Shown piece by piece: positions 8,318 to 17,876 of a DNA stretch of 64,000 nt. The notes below the pieces were generated by a model. That model did not search any database. It saw only the letters and a list, made by a program, of their open reading frames with translations, and was not told the DNA's origin. Source of the stretch: Methylobacterium sp. WSM2598 (GTDB lineage Bacteria > Pseudomonadota > Alphaproteobacteria > Rhizobiales > Beijerinckiaceae). The DNA is taken from positions 5,406,438-5,470,437 of the forward strand of contig NZ_KB900609.1 of NCBI RefSeq assembly GCF_000379105.1. Reading direction: 5' to 3'. Position numbers and translations under genes: made by a program. Position 1 is the first letter of the stretch. Each line of letters starts with the position of its first letter.

Positions 8318-11300
8318 TCAGCGCGGCGCGCCCACCTCCATGGCCCCGAAGGCGGTGCGGCCGTAGCGCTCGGGCCGGTACATGTCCTCGATCGTCGCCG
8401 CCGGGTGGACGTAGCGGCCCGGCGTCACCGCCCGCACCGTGTAGGCGACCGTGAGGAAGGCCGGCTGCGACGGGTCGCGGTCGTAGGCCGCCACGAAGCG
8501 GTCGTCGCGGAACTCCTTGTGGGTCGGCTGCACGTCGCTCTTCACGAAGGACAGGGCCGGCACGGCGTCGGCGTCGAGGAGCTTCGGGTTGTCGATCTCC
8601 AGCCCGGCGGGCAGGCGGTCGACGAGGAGGAGGCGGGCCGCGCGGGCCTTGTCCTCCGTCACCTTCAGCACCACCACGACCCGGTCGTTCTGGCGCAGCT
8701 GCGTGACGTCGACGAGCGAGCCGTCGAGGCGGTGGTAGCGGCGCTCGACCGTGTAGCCCCTGGCCTCCGGCGGCTCGGGGACGATCGGGCTGCCCGCGAC
8801 GCCGAGCACGAGCTGGGCACTCGTCGTGCCGCGATTGGTCACCGTGACCGGCTTGGCCTCGAGCTGCGCCGCCTTGAAGCTGCGGTAGAGGGGGCCGCCC
8901 TGCGCCTCGCCGTCGACCGCGAAGGCCATGGATTCGGCCTCCTTGCTCAGGCCCTCGGCGGCGAGCACCATCCAGGCATTCTCCTGGGTGCTGGTGACCC
9001 GCCCGGAGGCCCGCTCCTCGCCGATCACCGCCCCGAGCGGCGCGATGCTGTCGCGGACGAGTCCCGTCTCGGCCGCGAGCGCGATCAGCCCGGCCCCGTC
9101 GCGCAGGCGCGAGCCGTAATCCGGCCGGTACTCGGCCTTGTCCTTCTCCCCGCGCAGGGCCGACACGGCGGCCTCGAAGGCCTTCTGCGCCCGGCCGCGG
9201 TCGCCGAGCAGCGCCAGCGCCGCCGCGATCTGGCCGCGGGCGAGGGGGGTCGAGAAGTCCGAGAGCTTCGTGTCGGCGAGGTAGCGCAGGTCCCCCATCA
9301 CCGGCCGGCCGTTGCGGGCCAGCACGTAGGCCGCGTAGGCGAGATCCATGCCGCCGCCGCTGACCTCGCTGGTGTTGGCGACCGCGTTGCGCAGCCGGTC
9401 GAGGGCGAGCGAGAAGGCGGTCTGCGGCACGGGAAAGCCGCGCTCGCGCGCCCTCGTCAGGAAGTCGGCCACGTAGGCGTTGAGCCAGAGATCCTCGGAA
9501 TTGGCGGCCGACCACAGGCCGAAGCTGCCGCTCGCGTCCTGGCGCGACAGCACCCGGTCGATGGCGCCGCGGATCCGCTCGTCCACCTTGTCGTCGAGGG
9601 CGAGCCGGTCGAGGGAGGCGAGGCGGTTCACGTAGAGGAGCGGCATCGCCCGGCTCACCGTCTGCTCGGTGCAGCCGTAGGGGTAGCGGTCGAGGGCCTG
9701 CAGCAGGGCCGGCACGTCCAGCCCCGCGAGCGGCGAGGCCGAGACCGTGAGCGTCCCCGTGCCCGGCAGCAGGTCGGCGAGGAGGTCGTTCGACAGGGTC
9801 ACGCTCGCCCCGGGGTCGAGGGAGCGCATCGAGCGGCGCAGCAGCGCCCCGGTCCCGGGCTGCACCGCGAGCGCGAAGCTCTGCCCGGCCGCGCCGTCGA
9901 GACCCGGCCCGGTCAGCCTGAGGTCGAGCCGCGCCACGCCGGGACCGGCCGCCGTCACCGGGATCTCGATCGCTCCCCGCTGGCCCGCCTCCAGGCGGAT
10001 CTTCCGGGTCAACGCCTCGGCCGGGACCACGACCGGCCCGGAGAGGTCGAGATCGACCGCGTAATCCCCCGCCGCTCCCTCGACGTTGTCGAGGGCGACG
10101 TGCAGGCGCGAGCGGTCGCCCACGTTGAGGAAGCGCGGCAGGGTGCCGGTGAGCACCACGGCGTCGCGCACGATCACGTCAGCCGCGGCCGACCCGACCC
10201 GCCCGGCCGTCCAGGCGGTCACCATCACCCGGGCGGTGCCGTTGAAGGCCGGAAGCGGGAAGGTCACCTCGGCCCGCCCGTCCGGCCCGACCGTGACGAC
10301 GCCGGAATAGCGCACCAGCGGCTCCTGGGTCGGGGGCGCGTCGGCGAGTTCGGCCCCGCCGGCATCGCCGCCCGAGCGGATCGCGCCGAGCGTCCCCTGC
10401 ATGCCGTCGATCAGGTATCCGTAGAGGTCGCGGATCTCGGTCGAGAGCGCCTTCTGCCCGAAGAAGAAGGCGAAGGGGTCGGGCGCCGCGTAGCGGGTCA
10501 GGTTGAGGATGCCGACATCGACCGCCGCCACCGTCACCCGGGCCTCCTCGCCGGGCTTGAGGCCGGAAAGGCGGATCGGCAGGCGCAGGTCCCCGCGGGG
10601 CCGCACCTTGGCGGGCGCCTCGACGGCGACGTCGAGGCTGCGCGCCGCCCGGTCGACGGAGAACCACGCGAGGCCGAGCGCCCGGCCCGGCAGGCGCTTG
10701 GCCGCTTGGTCGAGGGGCCGGTAGGCGGTGGCGACCAGGTAGGCGCCCGCGCCCCACTCGGCCTTGACCGGGATCTCCACGGCGGCGCCGCCCGCCGGCA
10801 CGGAGAGGGTGCGGATCTCGTGCACCCGGTCGCTCACCACCGCGACCGTGGCGGTGCCGGCGAAGCGCGGCGCGAACCGCGCCTTCAGCGTCTCGCCGGA
10901 GGCGTAGGCGGCCTTGTCGAGGGTGAGGTCGAGGAGGTCGGGTGCGTCGGCGCTCTCGCTGCCGCCGGTGCCGACCGTGAAGCTCAGGCTCGCGGCCTGC
11001 AGGTTCGGCGCGCTCACCTCCAGCCGGTAGGTGCCGAACTCGACCGGGGCGGCGATCCGGGCCGGGGCGTCGGGGGCGAGATCGAGCGCGCCGTTCGCCA
11101 CCTTGCGGCTGGTCCTCACCGCCTCGTAGGACCAGCGCCCGTCCGCCCGGTACCATTGGTAGTTCCGCTCGACCTTCTTGAGCGTCCAGGCCGCGCCGCG
11201 GGCCGGCAGGCGCGTGCCGTCCGGCTGCGCCGCGACCACCTCGAAGGTCGCGGTCCCGCCCTCGCGCAGGTCGCCGAAGGTCTTGCGCAGGGCGACGACC

Positions 11301-13615
11301 GGGCCCGCCGGCAGGATCGGCAGCGTCACGCTGCGCTGCACGGCCCGCCCGCCCGGCTCGCCGACCTGGAGCGAGACCTTCGCCTCCAGGGGGCGCGGGG
11401 CGCTGAGCGCCGGCACGGGGGCCCGCACCGTCGCCCTGCCCTGCGCGTCGGTGGTGACCCGCTCGTCGATCTCGGCGGTGGTCGGCACCACGCTCTCGTC
11501 GTCGAGGCCGATCGCGAAGCCGTCGAGGCCGCGGATGCCGCTCGACGCCGCCGCCTGCACGGCGACGCTGCCGCCGACCTGGAGGTTCGCGCCCGGCGCT
11601 CCGTAGAGGAAGCGGGCCGCGACGTCGATCACGGCCGGCTGGTTCGGGGCGAGCGCGGGAGCCTTGGGCGTGAGCGTCACCTCCAGCCGCTCGGGCAGGT
11701 AATCCTCGACCAGGAAACTCGCCTCGCCGACCGGCGCCGCCTTCGGGTCGGTGTAGGCGAGCACGCGCCAGGTGCCAGGCGCGGCGCCGGCGAGGAGCGG
11801 CAGCGGGAAGGCGCGCCCGCCGAGCCCCGCATCCGCCACGGCGGCGCGGCGATACTCGATCCCGTCCGGGCGCTTCACCACCAGGGTGAGGGGCAGGCCC
11901 GGGATCGCCGCGCCCTTCGCGTCGCGCAAGAGGGCGGTGATCTGGACGGTCTCGCCCGAGCGGTAGACGCCGCGCTCGGGGAACACGAAGGCCTCCGCCG
12001 CGGCGGGGGCGGGCCGCCCCTTCACGCCGCGGTCGGCGAGGTCGAAGGCGCTGAGCGCGAGGTCGAGGAAGCCGTAATCGTCGCCGAGCCGCGCCACGAC
12101 GAGGCTCGGCGCGATGCCGCCCTCGCCCCGGGACAGGCCCGGATCGAAGGCCGCGTGGCCCTGCGCATCGGTGGTCCTGACGCCGAGCACCTCGTTGTTG
12201 CGGGCGACGAGGCGGATCTCCGCCCCCTGCACGGTCGCGGCGCTGGCCAGCGAGCGCACGAAGACGTGGACCCCGTCCGCGCCCTTGAGGGCGGTCAGGC
12301 CGAGATCGGAGACGACGAACCACTGGGTCGCCTGCTGGTCGTAGCCGCCGGTCTCCTCGTCGCCGAGGGCGGCCGTCCCGCTCGGCTGCGCCAGCATCAC
12401 GTAGAGCCCGGGCTCGATCTTGCCGACCGCCTGCAGGACCGGGAAGGCGGTGACCACCTCCTGGTTCGGCTCGGCCCCGGCGGTGTCGAGGGTGCCCTTC
12501 CAGACCCGCACGCCCTTCTCGCGCGCGAGGGTGCGGGCGGTGGCGCCGGTGAGCTGCGACAGGAACTCCTCCGAGCGCAGGGTCGGCAGCAGGCCGCGGT
12601 CGCCGATGCGCAGCACCTCGACGTCGAGCTTCGGGGCGTTCACCGAGACCAGGGGCACGCCGGCCTGGCCGGTGCGCGGCAGGACGTAGTTGCGGCCGGT
12701 GAAGCGCACCTGGGGCGAGCGGTCCCGGACGTAGATCTCGTAATCGGCGGATTTCCGCAGGGTCTCGCCGGCGATCGCCGAGGGAAGTCCCTGGCGCAGC
12801 ACCACGGCGTAGCGCTCGCCGTGCTTGAGCCCGTCGACGCAGACCTGCTGGCCCTCGGCGGTGACGGCGGCGTTCGCGGCCCCCGACACCACCACGAAGG
12901 GCGCCATGTCGGTCTTGGCGGAGAGGTCCTCCGAGAAGGTGAAGCAGGCCCGGGGGGCGGCGGCCTCCGAATCGACCTTGTAGTCGGTGATGCGGAAGCC
13001 GTGCTTCTCGCGCAGCTCCTCGTAGGCGGCGCGGATGTCGGACGCGTCCGCGAGGGCGAGGCTCGCCTTGTAGGCGTCGAGGGCCGGGCGCCAGCTCTCC
13101 TGGTCGGCCAGGACCCGCCCGAGCAGCGCCAGGGCCTTGGCCTCGTCCGCGCGGCTCGCCGCCCGCTGGTAGGCGAGGTAGGCGCCCGCGCGGGCGCGGC
13201 GGCGCAGCTTCTGGTTCTCGTCGTAATCGTCGTTCTCGACGCCGTTGGCGGTCTCGGCGAGGGCGTACCAGGTCTTCCAATCGCCCGGCTCGGCCGCGAT
13301 CGCCCCCGCATAGGCGGCGAGCGCCCCGTCATTGTCGTCGTCCTTGAACAGCTTCTCGGCCTCGCGGCGCCACTGGGCGGCGGGCTTCTGGGGCTTTCCG
13401 GCGGCGTCGCTGCGGATCTCGGCCTCGAGCCGCACCGCCTCGCTGGCGAGGTCCTGGCGCACGAAGCCCTTGGGCGCCGGGTCCTTGGGCGGGGGCACGA
13501 GGGCGGACGGGGCGGGCCGGGGCGGTTGCGGGGCCTGCGCGGCGGCCGGGACGATCAGGGTCAGCGCCACCGCGAGGGCGCCGGCGAGGCGCCCCGTCCG
13601 GGTTGCTCTCAACAT
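8318..13615 (-). CDS. yfhM: Bacterial alpha-2-macroglobulin (YfhM/MagD type)
   Basis: This 1765-residue exported protein is the largest gene in the window. A signal peptide (about 1-27, ending AAAQA) has no lipobox Cys, unlike the E. coli lipoprotein. Repeated MG beta-sandwich domains follow, including PERGVYRSGETVQITALLRD, then the A2M segment with ALSTEIRDLYGYLIDG. The thioester motif is YGCTEQ with C1315, E1317 and Q1318, followed by the alpha-toroid TED domain. Such proteins trap attacking proteases in the periplasm, in partnership with PBP1C repair. The gene is separated from pbpC by an aldo/keto reductase and a LysR regulator. Confidence 0.95.
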   Translation of the reverse strand: MLRATRTGRLAGALAVALTLIVPAAAQAPQPPRPAPSALVPPPKDPAPKGFVRQDLASEAVRLEAEIRSDAAGKPQKPAAQWRREAEKLFKDDDNDGALAAYAGAIAAEPGDWKTWYALAETANGVENDDYDENQKLRRRARAGAYLAYQRAASRADEAKALALLGRVLADQESWRPALDAYKASLALADASDIRAAYEELREKHGFRITDYKVDSEAAAPRACFTFSEDLSAKTDMAPFVVVSGAANAAVTAEGQQVCVDGLKHGERYAVVLRQGLPSAIAGETLRKSADYEIYVRDRSPQVRFTGRNYVLPRTGQAGVPLVSVNAPKLDVEVLRIGDRGLLPTLRSEEFLSQLTGATARTLAREKGVRVWKGTLDTAGAEPNQEVVTAFPVLQAVGKIEPGLYVMLAQPSGTAALGDEETGGYDQQATQWFVVSDLGLTALKGADGVHVFVRSLASAATVQGAEIRLVARNNEVLGVRTTDAQGHAAFDPGLSRGEGGIAPSLVVARLGDDYGFLDLALSAFDLADRGVKGRPAPAAAEAFVFPERGVYRSGETVQITALLRDAKGAAIPGLPLTLVVKRPDGIEYRRAAVADAGLGGRAFPLPLLAGAAPGTWRVLAYTDPKAAPVGEASFLVEDYLPERLEVTLTPKAPALAPNQPAVIDVAARFLYGAPGANLQVGGSVAVQAAASSGIRGLDGFAIGLDDESVVPTTAEIDERVTTDAQGRATVRAPVPALSAPRPLEAKVSLQVGEPGGRAVQRSVTLPILPAGPVVALRKTFGDLREGGTATFEVVAAQPDGTRLPARGAAWTLKKVERNYQWYRADGRWSYEAVRTSRKVANGALDLAPDAPARIAAPVEFGTYRLEVSAPNLQAASLSFTVGTGGSESADAPDLLDLTLDKAAYASGETLKARFAPRFAGTATVAVVSDRVHEIRTLSVPAGGAAVEIPVKAEWGAGAYLVATAYRPLDQAAKRLPGRALGLAWFSVDRAARSLDVAVEAPAKVRPRGDLRLPIRLSGLKPGEEARVTVAAVDVGILNLTRYAAPDPFAFFFGQKALSTEIRDLYGYLIDGMQGTLGAIRSGGDAGGAELADAPPTQEPLVRYSGVVTVGPDGRAEVTFPLPAFNGTARVMVTAWTAGRVGSAAADVIVRDAVVLTGTLPRFLNVGDRSRLHVALDNVEGAAGDYAVDLDLSGPVVVPAEALTRKIRLEAGQRGAIEIPVTAAGPGVARLDLRLTGPGLDGAAGQSFALAVQPGTGALLRRSMRSLDPGASVTLSNDLLADLLPGTGTLTVSASPLAGLDVPALLQALDRYPYGCTEQTVSRAMPLLYVNRLASLDRLALDDKVDERIRGAIDRVLSRQDASGSFGLWSAANSEDLWLNAYVADFLTRARERGFPVPQTAFSLALDRLRNAVANTSEVSGGGMDLAYAAYVLARNGRPVMGDLRYLADTKLSDFSTPLARGQIAAALALLGDRGRAQKAFEAAVSALRGEKDKAEYRPDYGSRLRDGAGLIALAAETGLVRDSIAPLGAVIGEERASGRVTSTQENAWMVLAAEGLSKEAESMAFAVDGEAQGGPLYRSFKAAQLEAKPVTVTNRGTTSAQLVLGVAGSPIVPEPPEARGYTVERRYHRLDGSLVDVTQLRQNDRVVVVLKVTEDKARAARLLLVDRLPAGLEIDNPKLLDADAVPALSFVKSDVQPTHKEFRDDRFVAAYDRDPSQPAFLTVAYTVRAVTPGRYVHPAATIEDMYRPERYGRTAFGAMEVGAPR

Positions 13616-13786
13616 CGTCTGGCCTCGTGCGCGTGCGTTCCTCGCACGAGCCTATCATTTGGGCGGCGCGCCGCAACGCTTGGGAAGGCCGCCCGGCGCC
13701 GGACCCGGCGATCCGGTCCGGCGGGCTCACTTTATGCGGGGCGCGGCTTCTGCCAAGGTCGCGCGATCTCCCGGACAGAGCCGCCC

Positions 13787-15235
13787 ATGCCGCGCCGCCT
13801 CGCCCTGCTCCTCGCCGTCCTGCTCAGCCTGCCGGCCGCCGCCCAGCAGCCGGCCCCGCGGCCGGGGCCCGCTCCGGCGCCGAAGCCTGCTCCTGCGCCC
13901 AAGCCTGCTCCGGAATCCAAGCCCGCCCCCGCCGCCCCGCCCGCCGACGCGGCCTTCGAGGCCGCCCGCGCCGCCTTCGAGGCCCGGCCCGAGGCCGAGC
14001 GCCGGGCGGTGCAGGAGGCTCTCGTCTGGGCGAGCGACTACAGCAGCGTCACGACCGGCACCTTCGGCCGGCGCACCTACGAGGCGCTCGTGGCCTGGCA
14101 GGGCCAGAACGGGCTCGAACCCAGCGGCCTCCTCGACGAGCGCGCCCGCGCCCGGCTCCTCGCGGCCGGTCAGGCGGCCAAGCAGGCGGCGCAGTTCACC
14201 CTGCAGGCCGATGCCGCCACGGGCATCACCCTCGGGGTGCCGGAGCGGCTGCTGTCGCGGCGCGGCAGGATCCCGAACGGCAGCCGCTGGCAGAGCCCGG
14301 ACGGCCGCGTCACCCTCGACACCAAGGCCTTCGCGCCGGGCGAGACCGACCTCGACGCGCTGTTCGAGAAGGCCGCCTCGGTCAGCCCCGAGCGCAAGGT
14401 GACCTACAAGCTCAAGCGGCCCGACTTCGTCGTCGTCACCGGCGAGACGCCTCAGGGCAAGTTCTACATCCGCTACGCGGCCGGCCCGGCGGGGCTGCGC
14501 GGCTTCAGCCTCGCCTACGACAAGGCCCTGGCCCGGGAGGTGGACAGGCTGGTGATCGCGGTGGCGAACAGCTTCGCGCCCTTCCCCTCCGAGGCGCCGG
14601 CCGCTCCCCCGGCAGCCGCGACCGCCGCGGCGCCGGCCGGGGCCGCCGCGGCCCCGATCGCACCGGCCCCGGCCGGCAGCTCGGCGACCGGGCTCGCGGT
14701 CGGGCCGCGGCGCCTCGTGACGGCCGCCGCGGCGATGGCCGCCTGCCCGGCGCCCCTCGTCGCCGGGGCGCCCGCCCGGGTGGTGCGGCAGGAGGCGGGC
14801 CTCGCCCTCCTGGAGACCGAGCGGCCGCTGAGCCCCGGGACCCTCCCGCCCGCCGCGCCGGCGGCCCCGGCGCCGGGGGAGGACCTCGTCGTGCTCGGGA
14901 TGGGCCGCGACGGCGCCCCGACCGTCGCGCCGGGGGTCGCGGGGGCGGCGGGTGGCGTGGTGGCGCCGCTGCAGCCGGGCGCGGCGGGGGCGCCGGTGCT
15001 CGACCGGGCCGGGCGCCTCGTCGGCTTCGTGGCGCAGATGCCGGCCCAGCCCCGGCTGATCGCGGGCGTGATGCCGCCGCTGACGCATCCGGTCGTCGGG
15101 GTCGCGGCCCTGCGCGGCCTCGGGGCGGCGGAAGGCGCGGCGCTTCCACCCTCCGGGCCCGCCGCCCCGAAGAGCGCGGGCGCCATCGCGGCGCCGCTCG
15201 CCGGGGCGCTGGTGGCGGTGCAGTGCCGCGGGTGA
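13787..15235 (+). CDS. Exported peptidoglycan-binding protein with a degenerate trypsin-like domain
   Basis: The 482-residue product starts MPRRLALLLAVLLSLPAAAQ, a signal peptide, followed by a Pro/Ala/Lys linker with PAPKP repeats. Residues about 75-125 form a PG_binding_1 domain (TFGRRTYEALVAWQGQNGLE). A middle region (about 150-260) has no recognised domain. After a long Ala/Pro linker, residues about 300-440 look like a trypsin-like protease core, but the expected His is A315 (LVTAAAAMA), the Asp is G338 (GLALLE) and the Ser is A400 (GAAGAPVLD). It is therefore probably a non-enzymatic periplasmic wall-associated protein. It is divergent from yfhM. Confidence 0.85.
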   Translation: MPRRLALLLAVLLSLPAAAQQPAPRPGPAPAPKPAPAPKPAPESKPAPAAPPADAAFEAARAAFEARPEAERRAVQEALVWASDYSSVTTGTFGRRTYEALVAWQGQNGLEPSGLLDERARARLLAAGQAAKQAAQFTLQADAATGITLGVPERLLSRRGRIPNGSRWQSPDGRVTLDTKAFAPGETDLDALFEKAASVSPERKVTYKLKRPDFVVVTGETPQGKFYIRYAAGPAGLRGFSLAYDKALAREVDRLVIAVANSFAPFPSEAPAAPPAAATAAAPAGAAAAPIAPAPAGSSATGLAVGPRRLVTAAAAMAACPAPLVAGAPARVVRQEAGLALLETERPLSPGTLPPAAPAAPAPGEDLVVLGMGRDGAPTVAPGVAGAAGGVVAPLQPGAAGAPVLDRAGRLVGFVAQMPAQPRLIAGVMPPLTHPVVGVAALRGLGAAEGAALPPSGPAAPKSAGAIAAPLAGALVAVQCRG

Positions 15236-15353
15236 GGGGGCTGGCGGGACGGGGGCTCTCCGCGCGCCGGGGCCTGGAAGGCCGACCGTTCCTCGATCGC
15301 GATCGATCGGGTTCGTCGGAGAGGCTGGAGAGCCATCGGTCCGTTCGCCCGGC

Positions 15354-16202
15354 TCACCCCCGCGCGAGCGCCACGGCCGCCTCGGTCAGCGCCCCGTCCG
15401 GGCGGATCAGCTCGCTCAGCACCGAGAAATGGTCGTGCCCAGGCAGGGGCCGCAGCGCGCCGGGCAGCCCGGCCGCGCGCCAGGCCGCCCCGTAGGTCTC
15501 CGATTGCCGGCGGAGCTCCGGCAGCTCCTCCGCCCCGTAGGCGACGGTGAGCGGGCCGGACGCGGCCGGCAGGTGGCGGATCGGCGAGAGCGCCTCCACC
15601 TCCTCCGGGCTCAGGTTCAGCGCGTCGTTCAGGGCCGTCCCGCGGATCGGCGCGAGGTCGAAGATCCCGCTCACCGCGAGCGCCGCGTCGGCCTGTCCGT
15701 GGGTCAGGGCGAGCGCCGCGAGGTGCCCGCCCGCCGACCAGCCCGAGACGACGAGGCGTCCGGCCTCGCGGCGACGCAGGACGGCGAGCGCCGCGCCGAC
15801 CTCCTCGGCGATGCGGGTCAGGCTCGCCTCGGGTGCCAGCGTGTAGCCGATCAGCGCCACGTCGAGGCCGCGGGCGAGGGGACCCTCGGCCATGCAGGCG
15901 AAGCCCTCCTTGGCGTTGCGCTGCCAGTAGCCCCCGTGCAGGAAGGCCAGCAGCGGCGCCCCGGCGGCGCCGCACCGGAACAGGTCGAGGCGCTGGCGCG
16001 CCTCGGCCCCGTAGGCGAGGTCGAGCTCCGCCGGATGCGCCTGGCGGAGGGCGGCGCTGCGCTCCCGCCAGCCCGCCACGATCGCGGCGCTGCCCGCCAC
16101 CGCGCCGGAATTGTCGTAGGCGGCGCTCAGGGCCGCGCGGTCCATCGCTCGCCAAGCGTCAGGCATGGCGTCAGGCATGGCTTCAGTCACGGCGTCAGGC
16201 AT
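15354..16202 (-). CDS. Alpha/beta hydrolase, arylformamidase-like
   Basis: The 282-residue protein has the HGGYW oxyanion motif (FLHGGYWQRNAKE), the nucleophile elbow GWSAGGHLA, and a late His in GHDHFSV. HGGxW with this layout is typical of kynurenine formamidase (KynB-like) and related esterases that hydrolyse formamides or amides. It is the last gene of a leftward transport operon and overlaps the deacetylase by eight bases, so a catabolic role with that enzyme is likely. The N-terminus MPDAVTEAMPDAMPDAWRAMD comes from tandem copies of an ATGCCTGACGCC unit, leaving several possible in-frame starts; the innermost gives MDRAALSAAYDN. Confidence 0.85.
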   Translation of the reverse strand: MPDAVTEAMPDAMPDAWRAMDRAALSAAYDNSGAVAGSAAIVAGWRERSAALRQAHPAELDLAYGAEARQRLDLFRCGAAGAPLLAFLHGGYWQRNAKEGFACMAEGPLARGLDVALIGYTLAPEASLTRIAEEVGAALAVLRRREAGRLVVSGWSAGGHLAALALTHGQADAALAVSGIFDLAPIRGTALNDALNLSPEEVEALSPIRHLPAASGPLTVAYGAEELPELRRQSETYGAAWRAAGLPGALRPLPGHDHFSVLSELIRPDGALTEAAVALARG

Positions 16203-17100
16203 CGTCCCCCGTCCCGAGATACCAGTCGAGAATATCCCGGCCCTGCCAGAACAGCACGTCCGATCGGGCCGCGAGGGCGTCGAGGAGCCGCTCCACCACG
16301 GCGATCCGGTGGGGCACGCCGGTGATGTAGGGGTGGATCGCGAAGCCCATCACCTTGGCGCCCCCGAGCGGCCCCGCGCTCGCGGCCTCGGCCGCGAGCC
16401 GCTCGACCTGCGCGAGGGCCCGCGCGAGGAACTCCTCGGCCCCGTGGTGCTGGATCGCCAGGACCGGGATGTCGTTCAGCTCGACCGAGTAGGGCAGGGT
16501 GACGAGGGGGCCGTGGCGGGTGCGCAGGCGGCAGGGCCGGTCGTCCATCGGCCAGTCGCCGACGTAGCGGATGCCCGCCGCCGCGAGGTGGTCGGGCGTG
16601 TCCAGGGTCTCGGTCAGGCCGGGGCCGAGCCAGCCCAGCGGCGGGCCGCCGGCGAAGCGGGCGATCGCCTCGACCGTGCGGGCGATCATGGCGGGCTCGT
16701 CCTCGACCCGCTGCGTCGGCACTTGGTGGAAGCCGTGGCCCATGAACTCCCAGCCGGCGTCGCGGGAAGCCGCCGCGACGCGCGGATAAGCCTCGCAGAC
16801 CGAGCCGTTGATCGACAGGGTCGGGCGGATGCCACGGCGCGCGAACGCGTCGAGGAAGCGCCAGAACCCGACCCGCATCCCGTATTCGTGCCAGGCCCAG
16901 TTCGGCAGGTCGGGCAGCAGCGCCGCCGCGGTCGGCGCCACCAGCACCTGCCGGGGCATGGGGTTGTCGATGAGCCAGTGCTCGACGTTGACCACGGGCC
17001 AGACGACGACGCGCTTCTCCCCGGGCAGGACGAGGCGCGGCCGGTCGACCGCCGCCCGGTAGGCGAGCCGGCGCTCCGGGCGGCGGGGATCCGCGCTCAC
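16195..17100 (-). CDS. Polysaccharide deacetylase family protein (PuuE-like)
   Basis: The 301-residue NodB-fold protein starts at a GTG (VSADPRRPERRLAY) that overlaps the ATPase stop as GTGA, so it is translationally coupled. Visible features are VVVWPVVNVEHWLIDNP, PTLSINGSVCEAYP and GWEFMGHGFHQVPTQ (the His-x-x-His of the metal site). This pattern is nearer to PuuE-type allantoinases than to chitin deacetylases, which act on amide or ureide bonds. The association with a TauA/SsuA-like transporter suggests that the imported compound is hydrolysed here. The substrate is not known. Confidence 0.85.
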   Translation of the reverse strand: MSADPRRPERRLAYRAAVDRPRLVLPGEKRVVVWPVVNVEHWLIDNPMPRQVLVAPTAAALLPDLPNWAWHEYGMRVGFWRFLDAFARRGIRPTLSINGSVCEAYPRVAAASRDAGWEFMGHGFHQVPTQRVEDEPAMIARTVEAIARFAGGPPLGWLGPGLTETLDTPDHLAAAGIRYVGDWPMDDRPCRLRTRHGPLVTLPYSVELNDIPVLAIQHHGAEEFLARALAQVERLAAEAASAGPLGGAKVMGFAIHPYITGVPHRIAVVERLLDALAARSDVLFWQGRDILDWYLGTGDDA

Positions 17101-17876
17101 GCGGCCCTGCGGGCGTGGTGGCTGTGGAGCTGGCCCGCCAGCATCCGGCGCACGTCGTTGAAGGCGGGGCTCGACACGTCCCGGCGGCGCGGCAGCGCGA
17201 TCTCGTGCACCGTCTCGATGCGGCCGGGGCCCGGCGACATCATCACCACCCGGTCGGCGAGGAAGACCGCCTCCTCGATGGCGTGGGTCACGAACAGCAC
17301 GGTCAGGCCGGTGCGGCTCCACAGGTCGAGGAGTTCGTCCTGCAGCCGCTCGCGGGTCATGGCGTCGAGCGCCCCGAAGGGCTCGTCCATCAGCACGATC
17401 TCGGCGTCGTTGGCGAGGACGCGGGCGATCGCCACGCGCTGCTTCATGCCGCCCGAGAGCTGGTGCGGATAGGCGTCGGCGAAGCGCTGCAGGCCGACCA
17501 CCTCGATGTAGCGGGCTGCGGTCTCGCGCACCTCCGCGGCGGGCCGGCCACGGGATTTCGGCCCGAAGCCGATATTCTCGCGCACGGTCAGCCAGGGGAA
17601 GAGGCCGTAATCCTGGAACACCATGCCGCGGCTCGGATCCGGCCCGGCGATGGGCTTGCCCCACATCAGGGCCTCGCCCTCGCTGGCGGCCTCGAAACCC
17701 GCCACGATCCGCAGCAGGGTGGACTTGCCGCAGCCCGAGGCGCCCAGCAGGCAGATGAACTCGCCGCGCCGCACCGTGAGGTTCGCGCCCCGGAGCGCCT
17801 CGACCCGCCGTCCCTGGGTCGTGAAGCTCTTCGAGACGCCGCGGATGTCGAGGATTGGGAGGGTCGGGTCAGCCAT
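17097..17876 (-). CDS. ABC transporter ATPase, TauB/SsuB type
   Basis: The 259-residue ATPase has Walker A GASGCGKST, Q-loop MVFQDYGLFPW, signature LSGGMKQRVAIAR, Walker B VLMDEPFG and the switch His in FVTHAIEEA. The sequence and size match the nitrate/sulfonate/taurine import group. It energises uptake with the permease and binding protein encoded upstream. The ATG at 17876 is the innermost of four near-identical ATGGCTGACC copies spaced 16 bp apart; only this copy leads into the long frame. It overlaps the next gene as GTGA. Confidence 0.95.
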   Translation of the reverse strand: MADPTLPILDIRGVSKSFTTQGRRVEALRGANLTVRRGEFICLLGASGCGKSTLLRIVAGFEAASEGEALMWGKPIAGPDPSRGMVFQDYGLFPWLTVRENIGFGPKSRGRPAAEVRETAARYIEVVGLQRFADAYPHQLSGGMKQRVAIARVLANDAEIVLMDEPFGALDAMTRERLQDELLDLWSRTGLTVLFVTHAIEEAVFLADRVVMMSPGPGRIETVHEIALPRRRDVSSPAFNDVRRMLAGQLHSHHARRAA

